Shown: positions 50,066 to 60,098, counted from the first letter of the stretch. The stretch is 64,000 nt of DNA from Gigaspora rosea (GCA_003550325.1 QKWP01001677.1:19422-83421); one strand, 5' to 3'. Translations and numbers: made by a program. The notes: generated by a model from the letters alone, not told the origin.

Positions 50066-50080
50066 TGGTGCCTTCTGGCA
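50066..50080 (+). other. Primer binding site
   Basis: TGGTGCCTTCTGGCA starts three bases after the 5' LTR. TGG at its start pairs with the universal tRNA 3' CCA, so it is the likely site of minus-strand priming. The tRNA species is not determined. Confidence 0.7.
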
Positions 50081-50196
50081 GAAATCATTTAAAATAGCCG
50101 GAACACTAGAACCTCTCTTTCTTCACTCTGCAAGAATATTTCTTTGGCTACCTTCTCTCTTTTCTCTCCTAATTAAATAAATTTTTTTTTTTTTGG

Positions 50197-50321
50197 TTTT
50201 CCTGTCGAATTGAAAAAGATTCGTTCAGAAGGGCATACTTGAAGCCTCTTGCATTTGTTGCACCGGTATTTTCCTGTCGAATTGAAAAAGATTCGTTCAG
50301 AAGGGCATACTTGAAGCCTCT
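50197..50321 (+). repeat. Tandem repeat in the retrotransposon leader
   Basis: Two copies of a 53-bp unit (50197-50249, 50269-50321) containing TTTTCCTGTCGAATTGAAAA and AGAAGGGCATACTTGAAGCC, 72 bp apart, identical as far as I can read. Confidence 0.85.
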
Positions 50322-50486
50322 GCTTTTGTAGCATTTGTCTTTTGTTTTAGTATTTTGTTTGTTAATTTTTTTTTAATCCAGAATTGAAACCCTCTTACCT
50401 TTTAGTTAGTACATTGAAACTCTTACCTATTTTCTTACCTTTTTAGTTAAAAAAAAAATTTAGTTATCAAACTTTTAGGTCTCTTT

Positions 50487-51688
50487 ATGACTAGAATAAA
50501 TAGAGCCTACCAAATTCATCTTGAACAAATTGAAGCCCACGACATTAACCATCTATCTGCTCTTGCTACCACCGTTCTTCAACTCAGTCATCCAGATTTA
50601 TCTTGTACTATTTGCTATCCACCTTATAGCTTCCATCAAAACTTTCGCCGTTTTTAAAACGATTACAGAGACACTTATTTTGCTGGCCGATATTCGCAAG
50701 TTACTATTGACGCCTTTTTTATTTTAACTCATCCAAACAGCTATAATACTTGTAGAGCTGCTGCCCGTGATATTATTTTAAGCTGCCAATACCATAATCC
50801 TTATTTGGATCCTAAGGAGGTTATTGCTGAATTACTTCGACGATTCACTCGATATACTCTTGCCACTACTCTACTAGCAGATTTTCCAGCAAATATCTTT
50901 GACCACCATATTGAAGGCCTTACTACTTCTACTCTCCACTTGGCCGCCTTATTGATACACTTGATCACTTTTTACCTATAATTCAAACTACTGACGATCT
51001 TGAATTTAATCTTATACCTACCTCTCGACCTGTATGTACCTTACAACCAGAAGATTTAGATAACCAAGCAGGACCTTCTCATTCTACTTATACCACTACT
51101 TTAGCACCTTACAACGAAGATACTACCCAAATACCTTTTCCTCACACACTTGCACTTCCAACTTCCCCTCTTAGTGAAATTCTCCTTGACAATCCTCTCC
51201 CTATTCAACATACTCCCTCTCCAAACTGAGTTGTTCGATTCATACAAAATTTTAATCCAGCTGCATATTTTCCATGTACACCCCGAACCACAACAACCCC
51301 ACCTCTACCTATAGTTACTGAAATCTATCCTGAAACCCATTTTTCACCTCATAATACTCCTCTACGCACTTCTCCTTTACAACGCCAACGTCAAATCTTT
51401 AATCCTCAACTAGATATTGTTCAGCCCCAGATAATTGGAGCTTATCCTGGTCAAGAAATTGTTGAACCAGAAATTCATCAAGAAATAAATTTAGCAGAAG
51501 AAAATCTAGAAGAAATAAATTTAGACGGAATTTTAGACGAACTAACAGAAATACGAGAAGAAATAAATTATCAAGAAGAACCTGAAGAAGAAGAAATAAA
51601 TTATCAAGAAGGACCAGAAGAAGAAGTACACTCAGAACCAGAATCAGAAGGAACTATAGAAGACAAAGAATCAGAACCAGAATTAAAC
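50487..51688 (+). pseudogene. N-terminal extension of the Gag reading frame
   Basis: From ATG 50487 a protein-like frame (MTRINRAYQIHLEQIEAHDI) runs on with an in-frame TAA at 50655-50657, changes frame near 50943, meets TGA at 51227-51229, and then flows without a break into the Gag domain at 51689. The second half is very acidic, with repeated EEINYQE and EEE blocks (51480-51680). If intact it would add about 400 residues to Gag. No known domain recognised. Continuous coding-like composition across the breaks suggests decay rather than non-coding sequence. Confidence 0.6.
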
Positions 51689-52738
51689 ATGGGAGATCAA
51701 GCTTTAACTGCTACTGCTCAAGCTATGACTGCTCTTGCCAATGCCCTAGGACAAGGTGGTGAAAAGTCCCTTATTAAAATAGACTATTATCGTGGTGATG
51801 GAACTCAGGACCCAGTTACCTGGGTTGAGGAATTTGAACGGGCTGCTAAAGCCAACCATTGGAGCCCTGCTCGCCAATTGGAGTTAGCTGCTGCTTACAT
51901 GAAAGACAATGCCCAGGAATGGTTCTCTAGTCTTACTAATGCCCCAACTCATTTCCATCATGACCGGCATGGCCAGAATGTAAATGGTGTTAATATCTAT
52001 AGCTTTACTCACCTGTTCAAAGAAAAATTTAGCACTACCAAGCAAAAGGCTGCTTGGCAGAAACAACTTTTTGAAATCAAACAAGGCACAGACACTGTTG
52101 ATACTTACGTTAGCCGCTTTAAACAACTAAAAGGACGTGTAGACCCTCTTAATAACTTCCCAGCTGCTGTTATGATCCAGTTCTTTATCCAAGGATTACG
52201 ACCCGAATATGCTATGAATGTCCAAGCCGCTGAACCTGCTAACTTGGGCGCTACTATTACTGAGGCACGTAAATGGGAAACAGGACGAATGATGGCCTCT
52301 GAACATAATGCCAATGATACCAACCAAGCCATTGAGCGCCTTACTGAACAGATTGCTAAGCTCAGTATAAATCTTGCTGAAAAACAAGCTGCTCCTCCTA
52401 CTGTTACTCCTGCCTACTACACCGACCAAAGCAAGGACCGACCCCAATCCAATGCTGAAAATGCTACCTGCTATTACTGTGGACAAAAAGGACATTTCAT
52501 CTGGAATTGCCATACTCGATACCAGGACAACAGGAAAGACTACCAGGGATACCAATCCCGAGGCAGAAGCAGTAATTATTCCTCTAGGAATAACCGATCT
52601 TATGATAGATCCAGATCCAGAAACAGAAGCCAATCCAGGGATAGAAATTATAACCGCTCTGGATATGACCGATCCAGAAGCCGAAGCCAGTCCTGTGATA
52701 GATACAGAAATAACCAGAACCCCCGCTCTTCTGATTGA
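51689..52738 (+). CDS. gag: Gag polyprotein (capsid and nucleocapsid)
   Basis: A 349-aa open segment. Residues about 25-200 match the retrotransposon Gag capsid domain (WVEEFERAAKANHWSPARQL, then QEWFSSL, FKQLKGRVDP and FFIQGLRPEY). Residues 261-274 are a CCHC zinc knuckle, CYYCGQKGHFIWNC, followed by an Arg/Ser/Asn-rich tail (SRSRNRSQSRDRN) that would bind RNA. It assembles the virus-like particle and packages the element RNA. The segment ends at TGA 52736-52738, after which the same frame continues into the RS tail and protease, so the stop may be a mutated CGA. The true start may be upstream at 50487. Confidence 0.88.
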   Translation: MGDQALTATAQAMTALANALGQGGEKSLIKIDYYRGDGTQDPVTWVEEFERAAKANHWSPARQLELAAAYMKDNAQEWFSSLTNAPTHFHHDRHGQNVNGVNIYSFTHLFKEKFSTTKQKAAWQKQLFEIKQGTDTVDTYVSRFKQLKGRVDPLNNFPAAVMIQFFIQGLRPEYAMNVQAAEPANLGATITEARKWETGRMMASEHNANDTNQAIERLTEQIAKLSINLAEKQAAPPTVTPAYYTDQSKDRPQSNAENATCYYCGQKGHFIWNCHTRYQDNRKDYQGYQSRGRSSNYSSRNNRSYDRSRSRNRSQSRDRNYNRSGYDRSRSRSQSCDRYRNNQNPRSSD

Positions 52739-53332
52739 TCCAGATCACGCAATCGATCATCTACTCCCTACCCTCGTGATATTTACACTCTTGACACTGC
52801 CAATGACTATACCTATGAACAATTCGAAGCCTTTTTAGTTAATGACTCTATTAGGATTGCTGTCGCCAATTATTTAGTTGAAAATCCCAAAACTACCCAG
52901 ATTCAGACCCCTACCTATACCACTCCTGTCAAATGCAATATCAAACTGAATGGAAAACCTTACCATGCTGTAATTGACAGTGGTGCTGCTGTTAGTATGA
53001 TTTCTAGCCAAGTTGTAAAAGAACTTGGATTGAAAATAGAAGCACCCTCTTCTAGCCTAATTGTCTCAGCTACTGGACTCTCTGTTCGACTCCTAGGTAT
53101 AATTAAAAACCTACCAATTGAAATTGAAGGAACCACTATCCCTATGGATGTTGAAGTGATGAATGCTACCTCTTATTCCTTACTTTTAGGTAATGACTGG
53201 TCACAGAAAGTAGATGCTACCTACAGTTGGAAAAATAAGGCTTACACTCTCAGATGGAACAAAAAGAAAATCCATGTGCCCACTACTTATGAACACGACC
53301 AACCTTTTACCTGCCCAACCAACCATTACTGA
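52739..53332 (+). CDS. Retropepsin-like aspartic protease region
   Basis: Same frame as Gag. The active site is AVIDSGAAVSMIS with the catalytic Asp at 52976-52978. The flap and second half (GLSVRLLGI, then SYSLLLGNDW) match the Ty3/gypsy retropepsin pattern. It cleaves the Gag-Pol precursor. The frame closes with TGA at 53330-53332, beyond the protease domain. The next coding block is in the +1 frame and overlaps this end, so either frameshifting or an indel separates them. Confidence 0.85.
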   Translation, partial: SRSRNRSSTPYPRDIYTLDTANDYTYEQFEAFLVNDSIRIAVANYLVENPKTTQIQTPTYTTPVKCNIKLNGKPYHAVIDSGAAVSMISSQVVKELGLKIEAPSSSLIVSATGLSVRLLGIIKNLPIEIEGTTIPMDVEVMNATSYSLLLGNDWSQKVDATYSWKNKAYTLRWNKKKIHVPTTYEHDQPFTCPTNHY

Positions 53333-53891
53333 TGAAAAGGAACTAGAAAAGTTTGAACAGGAATACCTCCGTCCAAAAGAAGCTTATGTGGTAGAAATTG
53401 AACCCGATAATTGGACAACCGTTACCCACAGATCCAGACCCAGCGCCTCATTCACTAAACAAAAATGTGGACACTATTACTCCTACAACCACCTTTATGC
53501 TAACTGTCCAAACAATGAATGTTACAGATGTCGTCGCTACGGACACCTGGCTGCACATTGCCCTAAACAAGCCCCCAAACGGAATGTTTGCAAAACCTGC
53601 TCTCAACCCGGACACCTGTATAAGGACTGTCCTGATAACCTCTGTTACCAATGCAAACAGTATGGACATATTAGTGCTAACTGCCCCTTGATGACCCAGA
53701 TTCTTGAAAACCAACGATATCAATGTGGGTATCAACCTCAGGACATAAATGCTAAACGCTTACCTACTCATTCTCCTTTCAGGACCCACCATTGTTGCAA
53801 ATGCAAGGTACCCAACCGACCAGAAGATATTCGACCCTTGGAGCAAACCTTTTTTGCAAAGGATGTTGGATTGACTTTCACCGAGACCTAG
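53290..53891 (+). CDS. Zinc-knuckle array between protease and RT
   Basis: This frame runs from 53214 to 53891; coding similarity seems to begin where the protease frame ends (about 53310, TITDEKELEKFEQEYLRPKE). It contains three canonical CCHC knuckles in a row, CYRCRRYGHLAAHC, CKTCSQPGHLYKDC and CYQCKQYGHISANC. A degenerate one comes before them (CGHYYSYNHLYANC), and a CCKCKVP motif after. Such arrays bind single-stranded nucleic acid. A position downstream of the protease, separate from the Gag knuckle, is unusual for Ty3/gypsy. The frame ends at TAG 53889-53891 after a T6 run (53849-53854), where a one-base shift would carry on into the next block. Confidence 0.75.
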
Positions 53892-54778
53892 ACCCAAAGG
53901 ACCCACAAAGTATAGAGTTCTTCACCAATGGTGAAGGCCGAGGAATGCTAATGGAATATAAGCTCTGTAGAGAGCAAGGAATTAGATCAAAAATGATCAA
54001 ACTTAATTCTATTTGAGAAGATACCCGATTCTGTAATCTTGAATGCTTGTATGCTTATAAAGCTGCAAAAGATGTAGAATGGAACCACAACTACAACTTG
54101 TAGACTCGAGTACGATATTATACCGAGTCTACCAGAAATACAGGACATGCATATGACCTTAACCAAAGTCGAATTTATCGACTCGCCCAGATACAAATTG
54201 GAGAAAGTGATGAAGACCTCGCTCATGCTCTGGAGCCCCAGGCTGCTGACCTGTCTAACCAAGACTATACCTATAATGAAGTCAATGTTATCATGAGAGC
54301 CTCCCAAATACAATTGAGTGAAACTGAAGAGGAAACTCTACAAAGAATCTTAGAAGAGTCTTTTGATACAAGCCACCCAAATTTTGACCAAAGGAAAGCA
54401 ATGGAAAACTTACAAAGAAATTTCCAAGGAACCGTTGGACTCTGTAAGGAATGTATTATAGCCAAAAAGAACACTGAGTTAGAACAATTTGACTCCTATT
54501 GTGAGGAATGTTATAAAGCACTTCAACCTCCTCTAGACCCAAAAGTTCTATCTCCTCCAACCTCTCCAACATCAGAATCACCTATTGTTGCACCAATAAA
54601 AACTGTGTCAACAACTTTAGAATCCACAGACCTAGTCCCTCTCCTTCAGGAACAGATTAGGCAACAGGCCCAAATCATTGCTCTGCTACAGGAACAAGCT
54701 AAAACTTTTGAACACCAGGACCAGACCATAAAGGAATTACAAGCTCGGGTGAATTATTTCGAAAACTTCCATCATTGA
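53792..54778 (+). pseudogene. Cys-rich and coiled-coil block before RT, unknown function
   Basis: Frame 2 opens with FCKGCWIDFHRDLDPKDPQS, which would continue the CCKC motif of the preceding frame into a paired-Cys zinc site, and has a TGA at 54014-54016 and a TAG near 54101. A second Cys-pair region follows (LCKECIIAKK...YCEECYKALQ, 54440-54520). After a Pro/Ser-rich linker comes a Gln/Glu heptad stretch (LLQEQIRQQAQIIALLQEQA, about 54640-54700) likely to form a coiled coil. TGA 54776-54778 closes it. No family recognised. Position and frame suggest it is part of the Pol precursor. Confidence 0.6.
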
Positions 54779-56383
54779 TTAAGGGATTTGTACAATGAAT
54801 CCTCTTCCTCTGCTACCCCTGTCTCCAATTTTAATAATGGTGATGCTCAAAATTTTTGAGTTATCCTGAGCAAGATCAAAAACTACTCAAAGATACAGAC
54901 AATTCTAGACCCAGAATTATTCGAGAAATTTACACTGACTCAGGAAATCAAACCAAAAGTAGGACTCTTAACTACTCACCAAGGAGCCCAATTTAGACAA
55001 CTGCTTCTTGAATTTGCTGACCTCTTTGCAAAAGATATAACCCAACTAGGAAAAACTGACCTAGTAACCCATAGAATTTTTACTGACGACGTACCTCCTG
55101 TCAGTTCTCGCCCTTATATGGTACCTTTCACTAAACAAACATTTATTAATGAAGAGGTACAACGAATATTGGATAACAAGTTAATAAAAGAGTCCTCTAC
55201 CTCTTGGGCCTCTTCCGTTGTGTTAGTAACAAAGAAAAATGGAAAGAAAAGATTTTGTGTAGACTATAGAAAACTTAATACCGTTACCAAAAAGGACCAA
55301 TACTCTTTACCCTGAATAGATGAAATGCTTGACTCACTTGCTGGAGCTACCTATTTTTCCACCCTTGACCTCATGAGTGGATACTGGCAAGTAAAAGTAC
55401 ACCCAGAAGATAGAGAGAAAACTGCTTTCATTACCAGATACGGAACCTATGAGTTCAATGTCATGCCTTTTGGATTGTGTAATGCCCCTGCTACCTTCCA
55501 ACGCCTTATGAATAAAGTTTACAAAGGCATAGCTTACAAATATGTAGTAGTATACCTGGATGATACCAATGTCTTTTCACGAACATTCGATGACCATATT
55601 AAACACCTAAGAGAAGTATTCACCAGGATACGTGAAGCAGGATTGAAGTTAAACATAGAAAAATGTAATTTTTGGATGAAACGTCTACCTTTCCTAGGAC
55701 ATATAATAGAAGAAAAAGGAATCTCTCCAGATCCAGACAAGATTATTGCTGTTCAGAAAATTCAACCTCCAAAAAGTGTTACCCAGCTACGCTCATTCTT
55801 AGGCCTTGCTGGATACTACCGACGATTTATTAAACACTTCTCCTCCATTGCCCATCCTCTTAATCAATTGCTACATAAGGACAATACTTATGAATGGAAT
55901 GACCAATGTCAAAAAGCTTTTGATGAACTGAAAAACCGGTTGACTACTGCCCCTATCCTTATCTATCCTGACTATAAACAAGAATTTATTCTAGCCACTG
56001 ACGCCTCTTATACCGGATTCGGAGCCACCTTGAGCCAGATATCTGAAGATAAAAAGGAACACCCAATTGCCTATGCAAGCAAAAGCCTGAAAAAGGAAGA
56101 AATGAACTATGGAGCAACTGAATTGGAATGTGCTGCCATAGTATGGGCTATTGAACATTTTCACAAATATTTTGGTACAAGCCATTTTACGCTAGTTACA
56201 GACCACTCTGCTCTCAAATGGTTAAAGTCTTCTCAACCAAAAGGACGTCTAGGACGCTGGATGATGAAACTCCAACCCTACCATTTTACTATTGTACATA
56301 AACCTGGAAGAATCCATTCAAATGTTGATGCCCTTTCTCGATTACCGACCCAGACACACTCCTCTACTACTGCTGTTACATGA
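54779..56383 (+). pseudogene. pol: Reverse transcriptase and RNase H
   Basis: Frame 2 continues from the preceding block, with a TGA near 54857 and another at 55313-55315 inside the RT domain (SLP-stop-IDEMLDS, where relatives usually have Arg or Trp). The longest open piece, 55325-56383, gives 352 aa. RT motifs include TLDLMSGYWQVKV, FNVMPFGLCNAPATFQ and the catalytic YLDD (residues 77-80 of that piece), then LGHIIEEKGI and LRSFLGLAGYYRRFI. RNase H follows, with ATDASYTGFGA, ELECAAIVWA and VTDHSALKWL supplying D-E-D. It copies element RNA to DNA in the particle. The stop TGA overlaps the integrase start as ATGA. Confidence 0.9.
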
Positions 56384-57666
56384 ATTTGGATCAATACCAA
56401 AATTTAATAGGATACCTAGAAACAGACACACTCCCCTCTAATTTAACGGACAATGAAAAACGGACAATTATTAATCAATCTAGACATTATAAAGTAAAGG
56501 ACAAATTATTATATAAAAAGAATCGAAAAGACCCAGACAAACCTATTAGAGTAATCAAATGGACTGAAGTTGAACCTATCCTGTATATGATGCATAGTCA
56601 CCCTACCGCTGGACATTTAGGAACAGATGCTATGTATTATAAAATATCTGAACGATATTATTGGGACCAAATGTACAAAGATGTCCAAAATTATGTTCGC
56701 TCATGTGAAGTTTGCCAAAAACGAGGCAAAAGTAAAAGAAAAGAACCTCTCCACCCCATTCAAGTTGGAAGAGCCTTTGAACGAATAGGCATAGATCTAG
56801 TAGGACCCCTACCCATAACTAACCACAACAATCGGTATATTATTGTTGCCACTGACTACCTTACCCGCTGGCCTGAAGCTAAAGCTGTACCAGATGCAGG
56901 TGCAGAAACTCTAGCAAAATTCATTTTTGAAGAAATTGTTTGTAGACATGGAGTCCCCAAGATTATTCTTTCTGATAATGGAAAGAATTTCACTAGTGAA
57001 GTTGTTAGAATATTGTGTGAAAAGTTTTTGATAAAACACATATTCTCCTCACCTTATCACCCCCAGACCAATGGAATGGTTGAAAGATTAAATAGAACAC
57101 TTTGCAATTCTCTTGCAAAAGTTACAGAAAATATTGAAGATTGGGACCTGAACATATCTGCTGTACTGTTTGCATACAGAACCAAAAGACATGCAACCAC
57201 TGGATATACCCCTTTCCACTTAGTATATGGTAGACAAGCTATCCTACCCATTGAAACTGTTATTCCTATAGACCCAGCTGACTCAGATGAAGAAATATCA
57301 TTAGAAAACAGTATATTACAAAGAGCCTTTGAATTAATAGAAGAATTACCATACCAACATAATACTGCCAGAGAAAATACAATTAAATCCCAAAAGAAAC
57401 AGAAAGTTAGATTTGACTCCAAGATACAGACAGAAGAATTTGAAATTGGAGATAAAGTTTGGGTACAAAGAAAAGACATTGAAGCCTCTCGCTCTGCAAA
57501 GTTTGAAGAGAAAAGAATAGGACCATTTATTATTAAAGAAAAATTAAATAATGGTGCCTATAAACTGTGTACAATAGATGGAAAGACATTAAAGCAATAT
57601 TATAATAGTGATCGTCTTGTCAGATACTTTGAGAAACAGAATTGGCAACCTATAATTGTCATTTAG
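56380..57666 (+). CDS. Integrase
   Basis: An intact 428-aa ORF in its own frame. The N-terminal zinc module has H74/H79 and C109/C112 (HPTAGHLG ... CEVC). The catalytic core has D139 (GIDLVGPLP), D199 (LSDNGKNF) and E235 (NGMVERLNRT), the D,D35E spacing. A GPY/F-type C-terminal segment (RIGPFIIKEKLNNGAYKL) precedes a basic end. It inserts the DNA copy into chromosomes. The start is ATG 56380, overlapping the RT-RNase H stop in ATGA, so translation could restart there; a lost -1/+1 shift is the alternative. No chromodomain is seen. Confidence 0.93.
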   Translation: MNLDQYQNLIGYLETDTLPSNLTDNEKRTIINQSRHYKVKDKLLYKKNRKDPDKPIRVIKWTEVEPILYMMHSHPTAGHLGTDAMYYKISERYYWDQMYKDVQNYVRSCEVCQKRGKSKRKEPLHPIQVGRAFERIGIDLVGPLPITNHNNRYIIVATDYLTRWPEAKAVPDAGAETLAKFIFEEIVCRHGVPKIILSDNGKNFTSEVVRILCEKFLIKHIFSSPYHPQTNGMVERLNRTLCNSLAKVTENIEDWDLNISAVLFAYRTKRHATTGYTPFHLVYGRQAILPIETVIPIDPADSDEEISLENSILQRAFELIEELPYQHNTARENTIKSQKKQKVRFDSKIQTEEFEIGDKVWVQRKDIEASRSAKFEEKRIGPFIIKEKLNNGAYKLCTIDGKTLKQYYNSDRLVRYFEKQNWQPIIVI

Positions 57667-58155
57667 AATTTCTAGGAAGAAATTTTTAAAACGGATGGAA
57701 ACACAGCCTCAAATATTGTGTATAACAAACAATTCTTTAGAATTTATAAACATAGAAAATCGGATTTTTAATTCCGTGGAACGTTTACCACTAAGTAAAG
57801 TCGATCAATACCGATCCGTTTGAGCTGAAATTTTGACTGTATACCTATCGAAAGATTCCGCATCTTTTCTACTAAGCTTATCTTAGTACGAAAACACCTC
57901 CAGAACTCGCAAATCGTCTTGACGGCATTTTACTTTTGATCTACAAGAAGATTTTGGTCATGTGATCGATGTCCCGAATTTGTAATCACATGATAGACGT
58001 TGCGAAACGATGATAGTTTTATTTTTATTTATCTTTAGTTTAACATGTACAACCATATTTTTATTAGATTAGCCACCTTTGTTCTAAAATTAAAATTTCC
58101 AAAAACATTTCTCCTTTTTCCTTTTTCTTCCAGAAACAGAACTTTAATAATTTAA
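57667..58155 (+). other. Non-coding gap with a strong splice-acceptor-like tract
   Basis: 489 bp with no ORF. At 58111-58133 CTCCTTTTTCCTTTTTCTTC followed by CAG is an excellent polypyrimidine tract plus acceptor, 22 bp before the ATG of the accessory ORF. It suggests that ORF is expressed from a spliced subgenomic RNA; the donor is not identified. Confidence 0.45.
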
Positions 58156-58869
58156 ATGGAAACCCCTACACTTCAACCCCAAACCTTAACTGCGCTCATA
58201 GAACTTGTTAGACAATGGAATCAAGACCCCCTAGCACAACATAATGGTCTTGTTATTACAGGAAGTTATGTTACAGTAACTAATAGAGCTGAAACTTTAC
58301 TTTCATTACAGTTTCCTACAGAAAATGTAGAACAAAACCAAGATTACCCTGAAGAGACAGAACTTGAACCAGAAATAGATGAAGAAACTTTCACACTTGA
58401 ACCAGAAACTAGCAATGTTGACCCAGACTCAAGACCAAAGGTTACACTAGCTACAATGATACAAGACTTAAATGAAGAGCAATCAAGTACTCCTTTTCGA
58501 ACAGAACCTCTTTTAACTTTCACTTAGAAAGACCAAGCTATCGAAATTAAAAATCGATTTAGCCAGGAGATTCGTGGAAGCCAGAGAGAACAACAAATTA
58601 GAACTCTCGAAACTTGTTATTACTTGGGACAACTTTTAAAAGAATTTCAAGATAATTCCAAAGTCCTTAAAGAAATGAAGAACCTTTTCAAAGTTTCTCT
58701 TGGAAAAAGAAGAGCCTATAATTTATGGAAAGGAGCAAAACGGACATATCAACTTTTCCAACACCGAGACCCCTCCCTGCTTTATCGAACACAATATATT
58801 TCATTAAACAACTTGACTCGATTGACAACTGATAAGTTCGAAAAGTTATTAGATTCAGGAACTCACTGA
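58156..58869 (+). pseudogene. Accessory 3' ORF of the retrotransposon, with one amber stop
   Basis: A single frame of 237 codons broken only by TAG at 58525-58527. The first half starts METPTLQPQTLTALIELVRQ and becomes acidic (ETELEPEIDEETFTLEPE). The second half is basic and helical (SLGKRRAYNLWKGAKRTYQL). No signal peptide, membrane segment or Env-like motif, so it is not an envelope gene. The final TGA (58867-58869) is only 10 bp upstream of the PPT. I do not recognise the family; helical basic regions could bind nucleic acid. The acidic N-half is reminiscent of the Gag extension, but I could not show homology. Confidence 0.65.
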
Positions 58870-58879
58870 GTTCATTCTT

Positions 58880-58893
58880 AAAGGGGGCAGAAA
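58880..58893 (+). other. Polypurine tract
   Basis: AAAGGGGGCAGAAA directly abuts the 3' LTR and is the expected primer for plus-strand synthesis. One C interrupts it. Confidence 0.85.
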
Positions 58894-59372
58894 TGTTATA
58901 GAATAGGTTTCTTGTTAGATACAGAGTAAAGCGGAGTTTTACAGTTTTACAGTTTTACAGTTTTACAGTTTTACAGTTTTACAGTTTTACAGTTTACAGT
59001 TTTTACAGTTTTATTATTATCTTTATATTATAATTGTATTATTATATTATTTTATTACTCGCTTGAAAGATATATAAACCCTAGCTTTTTGACCTTCTAC
59101 ACATTAGCTTTTAGCTTAGACTCAGATTCCCCTCCTCTTTCCTCTAACACCTAAACATAATTATATCTCTTGCATAATATTATTTAAATAAATAAAATAT
59201 ATCTTTGCCAAATAAATATACTCTTGTTAATTAGTAAATATAAACTGAACCACTCTAGTAAAGTAATATTCCACTTCCATGCCGCTTCATATCTTCTCTG
59301 ACCCTTACAAGATCCCTGTCGCTGTGTGCTGTGTTGCAAGTACTATATAGAAGGCTATAGTCGCTTGTAACA
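58894..59372 (+). repeat. 3' LTR
   Basis: 479 bp, TG...CA ends. Only seven AGTTTTAC units (58935-58990) compared with fifteen in the 5' LTR. Outside the array the two LTRs differ by about 16 transitions and one transversion over roughly 400 bp. Confidence 0.92.
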
Positions 59373-60098
59373 CTATCTTCTGATAATATTCGATTGCAAT
59401 ATAATAGTTGTGATGTTGTCTTTTTACGAGAAGGCAAATTAAAACTAATTTCAATATAATATTATTCCATATATTCTCTTCAAGAATATTTTAATAAGGT
59501 TTAATTCTTTTAAGATATTTTTCGCCAAACATTCTTTCTAGACAATTCCGATCTACTGTAAATATAAAATCATATTGATCGTGAGAATTATTAAGCAAAT
59601 TTTTCGTAAATCAAATACAAATAAAATAAAACAATACAAATAATGCATTGATAAAAAAACACTTCCCCCTCAAAAAAATAATTAGTAATATTTAGAATAA
59701 TATAAAGTTACATACATACGATTCGTCCAATTTTCTCTACCACAACCTTAAACACATTGCTATTTGTACCGTTTTGTCATTCAATCGATTTTGCTTTTCT
59801 GTTATTATATTTCCACTAACACTAAACACTTTTCACGGGGAACACTAGTTGCTGGTATCACAAGACAATCTGGCAAATTTTGAAAGATTCGAGTAACTAA
59901 TTTCATTTATTCACCACTATTCTAGGATATCTATATTTGGATCAGCAAGTGGTGCAGATGTGTATAAATCAAGCTCGCTCTGATGTTCAATACGTGTTCT
60001 TTTATAAATTCGCGAGATTATATTTGATGTAGAAGATTCAACAAGTGAGTTTGTTAAATTTTGACCAGGAACAGGGGCATACTGATTATCATATCATA

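Larger units (their letters stand above)
49520..59372 (+). mobile_element. Ty3/gypsy LTR retrotransposon, nearly complete
   Basis: Two LTRs (49520-50062 and 58894-59372) enclose Gag, protease, RT-RNase H and integrase in the Ty3/gypsy order, plus an extra Cys-rich block before RT and an accessory ORF after integrase. It has a PBS at 50066 and a PPT at 58880-58893. Flanking CTAT (49516-49519, 59373-59376), or ACTAT if the LTR ends one base earlier, is the target duplication. Its base composition is clearly richer in C and G than the surroundings. In-frame stops show it is not intact. Confidence 0.93.

Noticed and set aside
51227..55315. UGA read as Trp throughout the retrotransposon
   Set aside because: Several TGA sites would suit Trp, but the one at 52736 fits Arg better, TAA and TAG stops occur too, host genes here end in TGA, and transition decay explains all of them.
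58156..58869. Envelope gene making the element an errantivirus-like retrovirus
   Set aside because: No signal peptide, transmembrane helix or fusion-peptide-like segment in the ORF.
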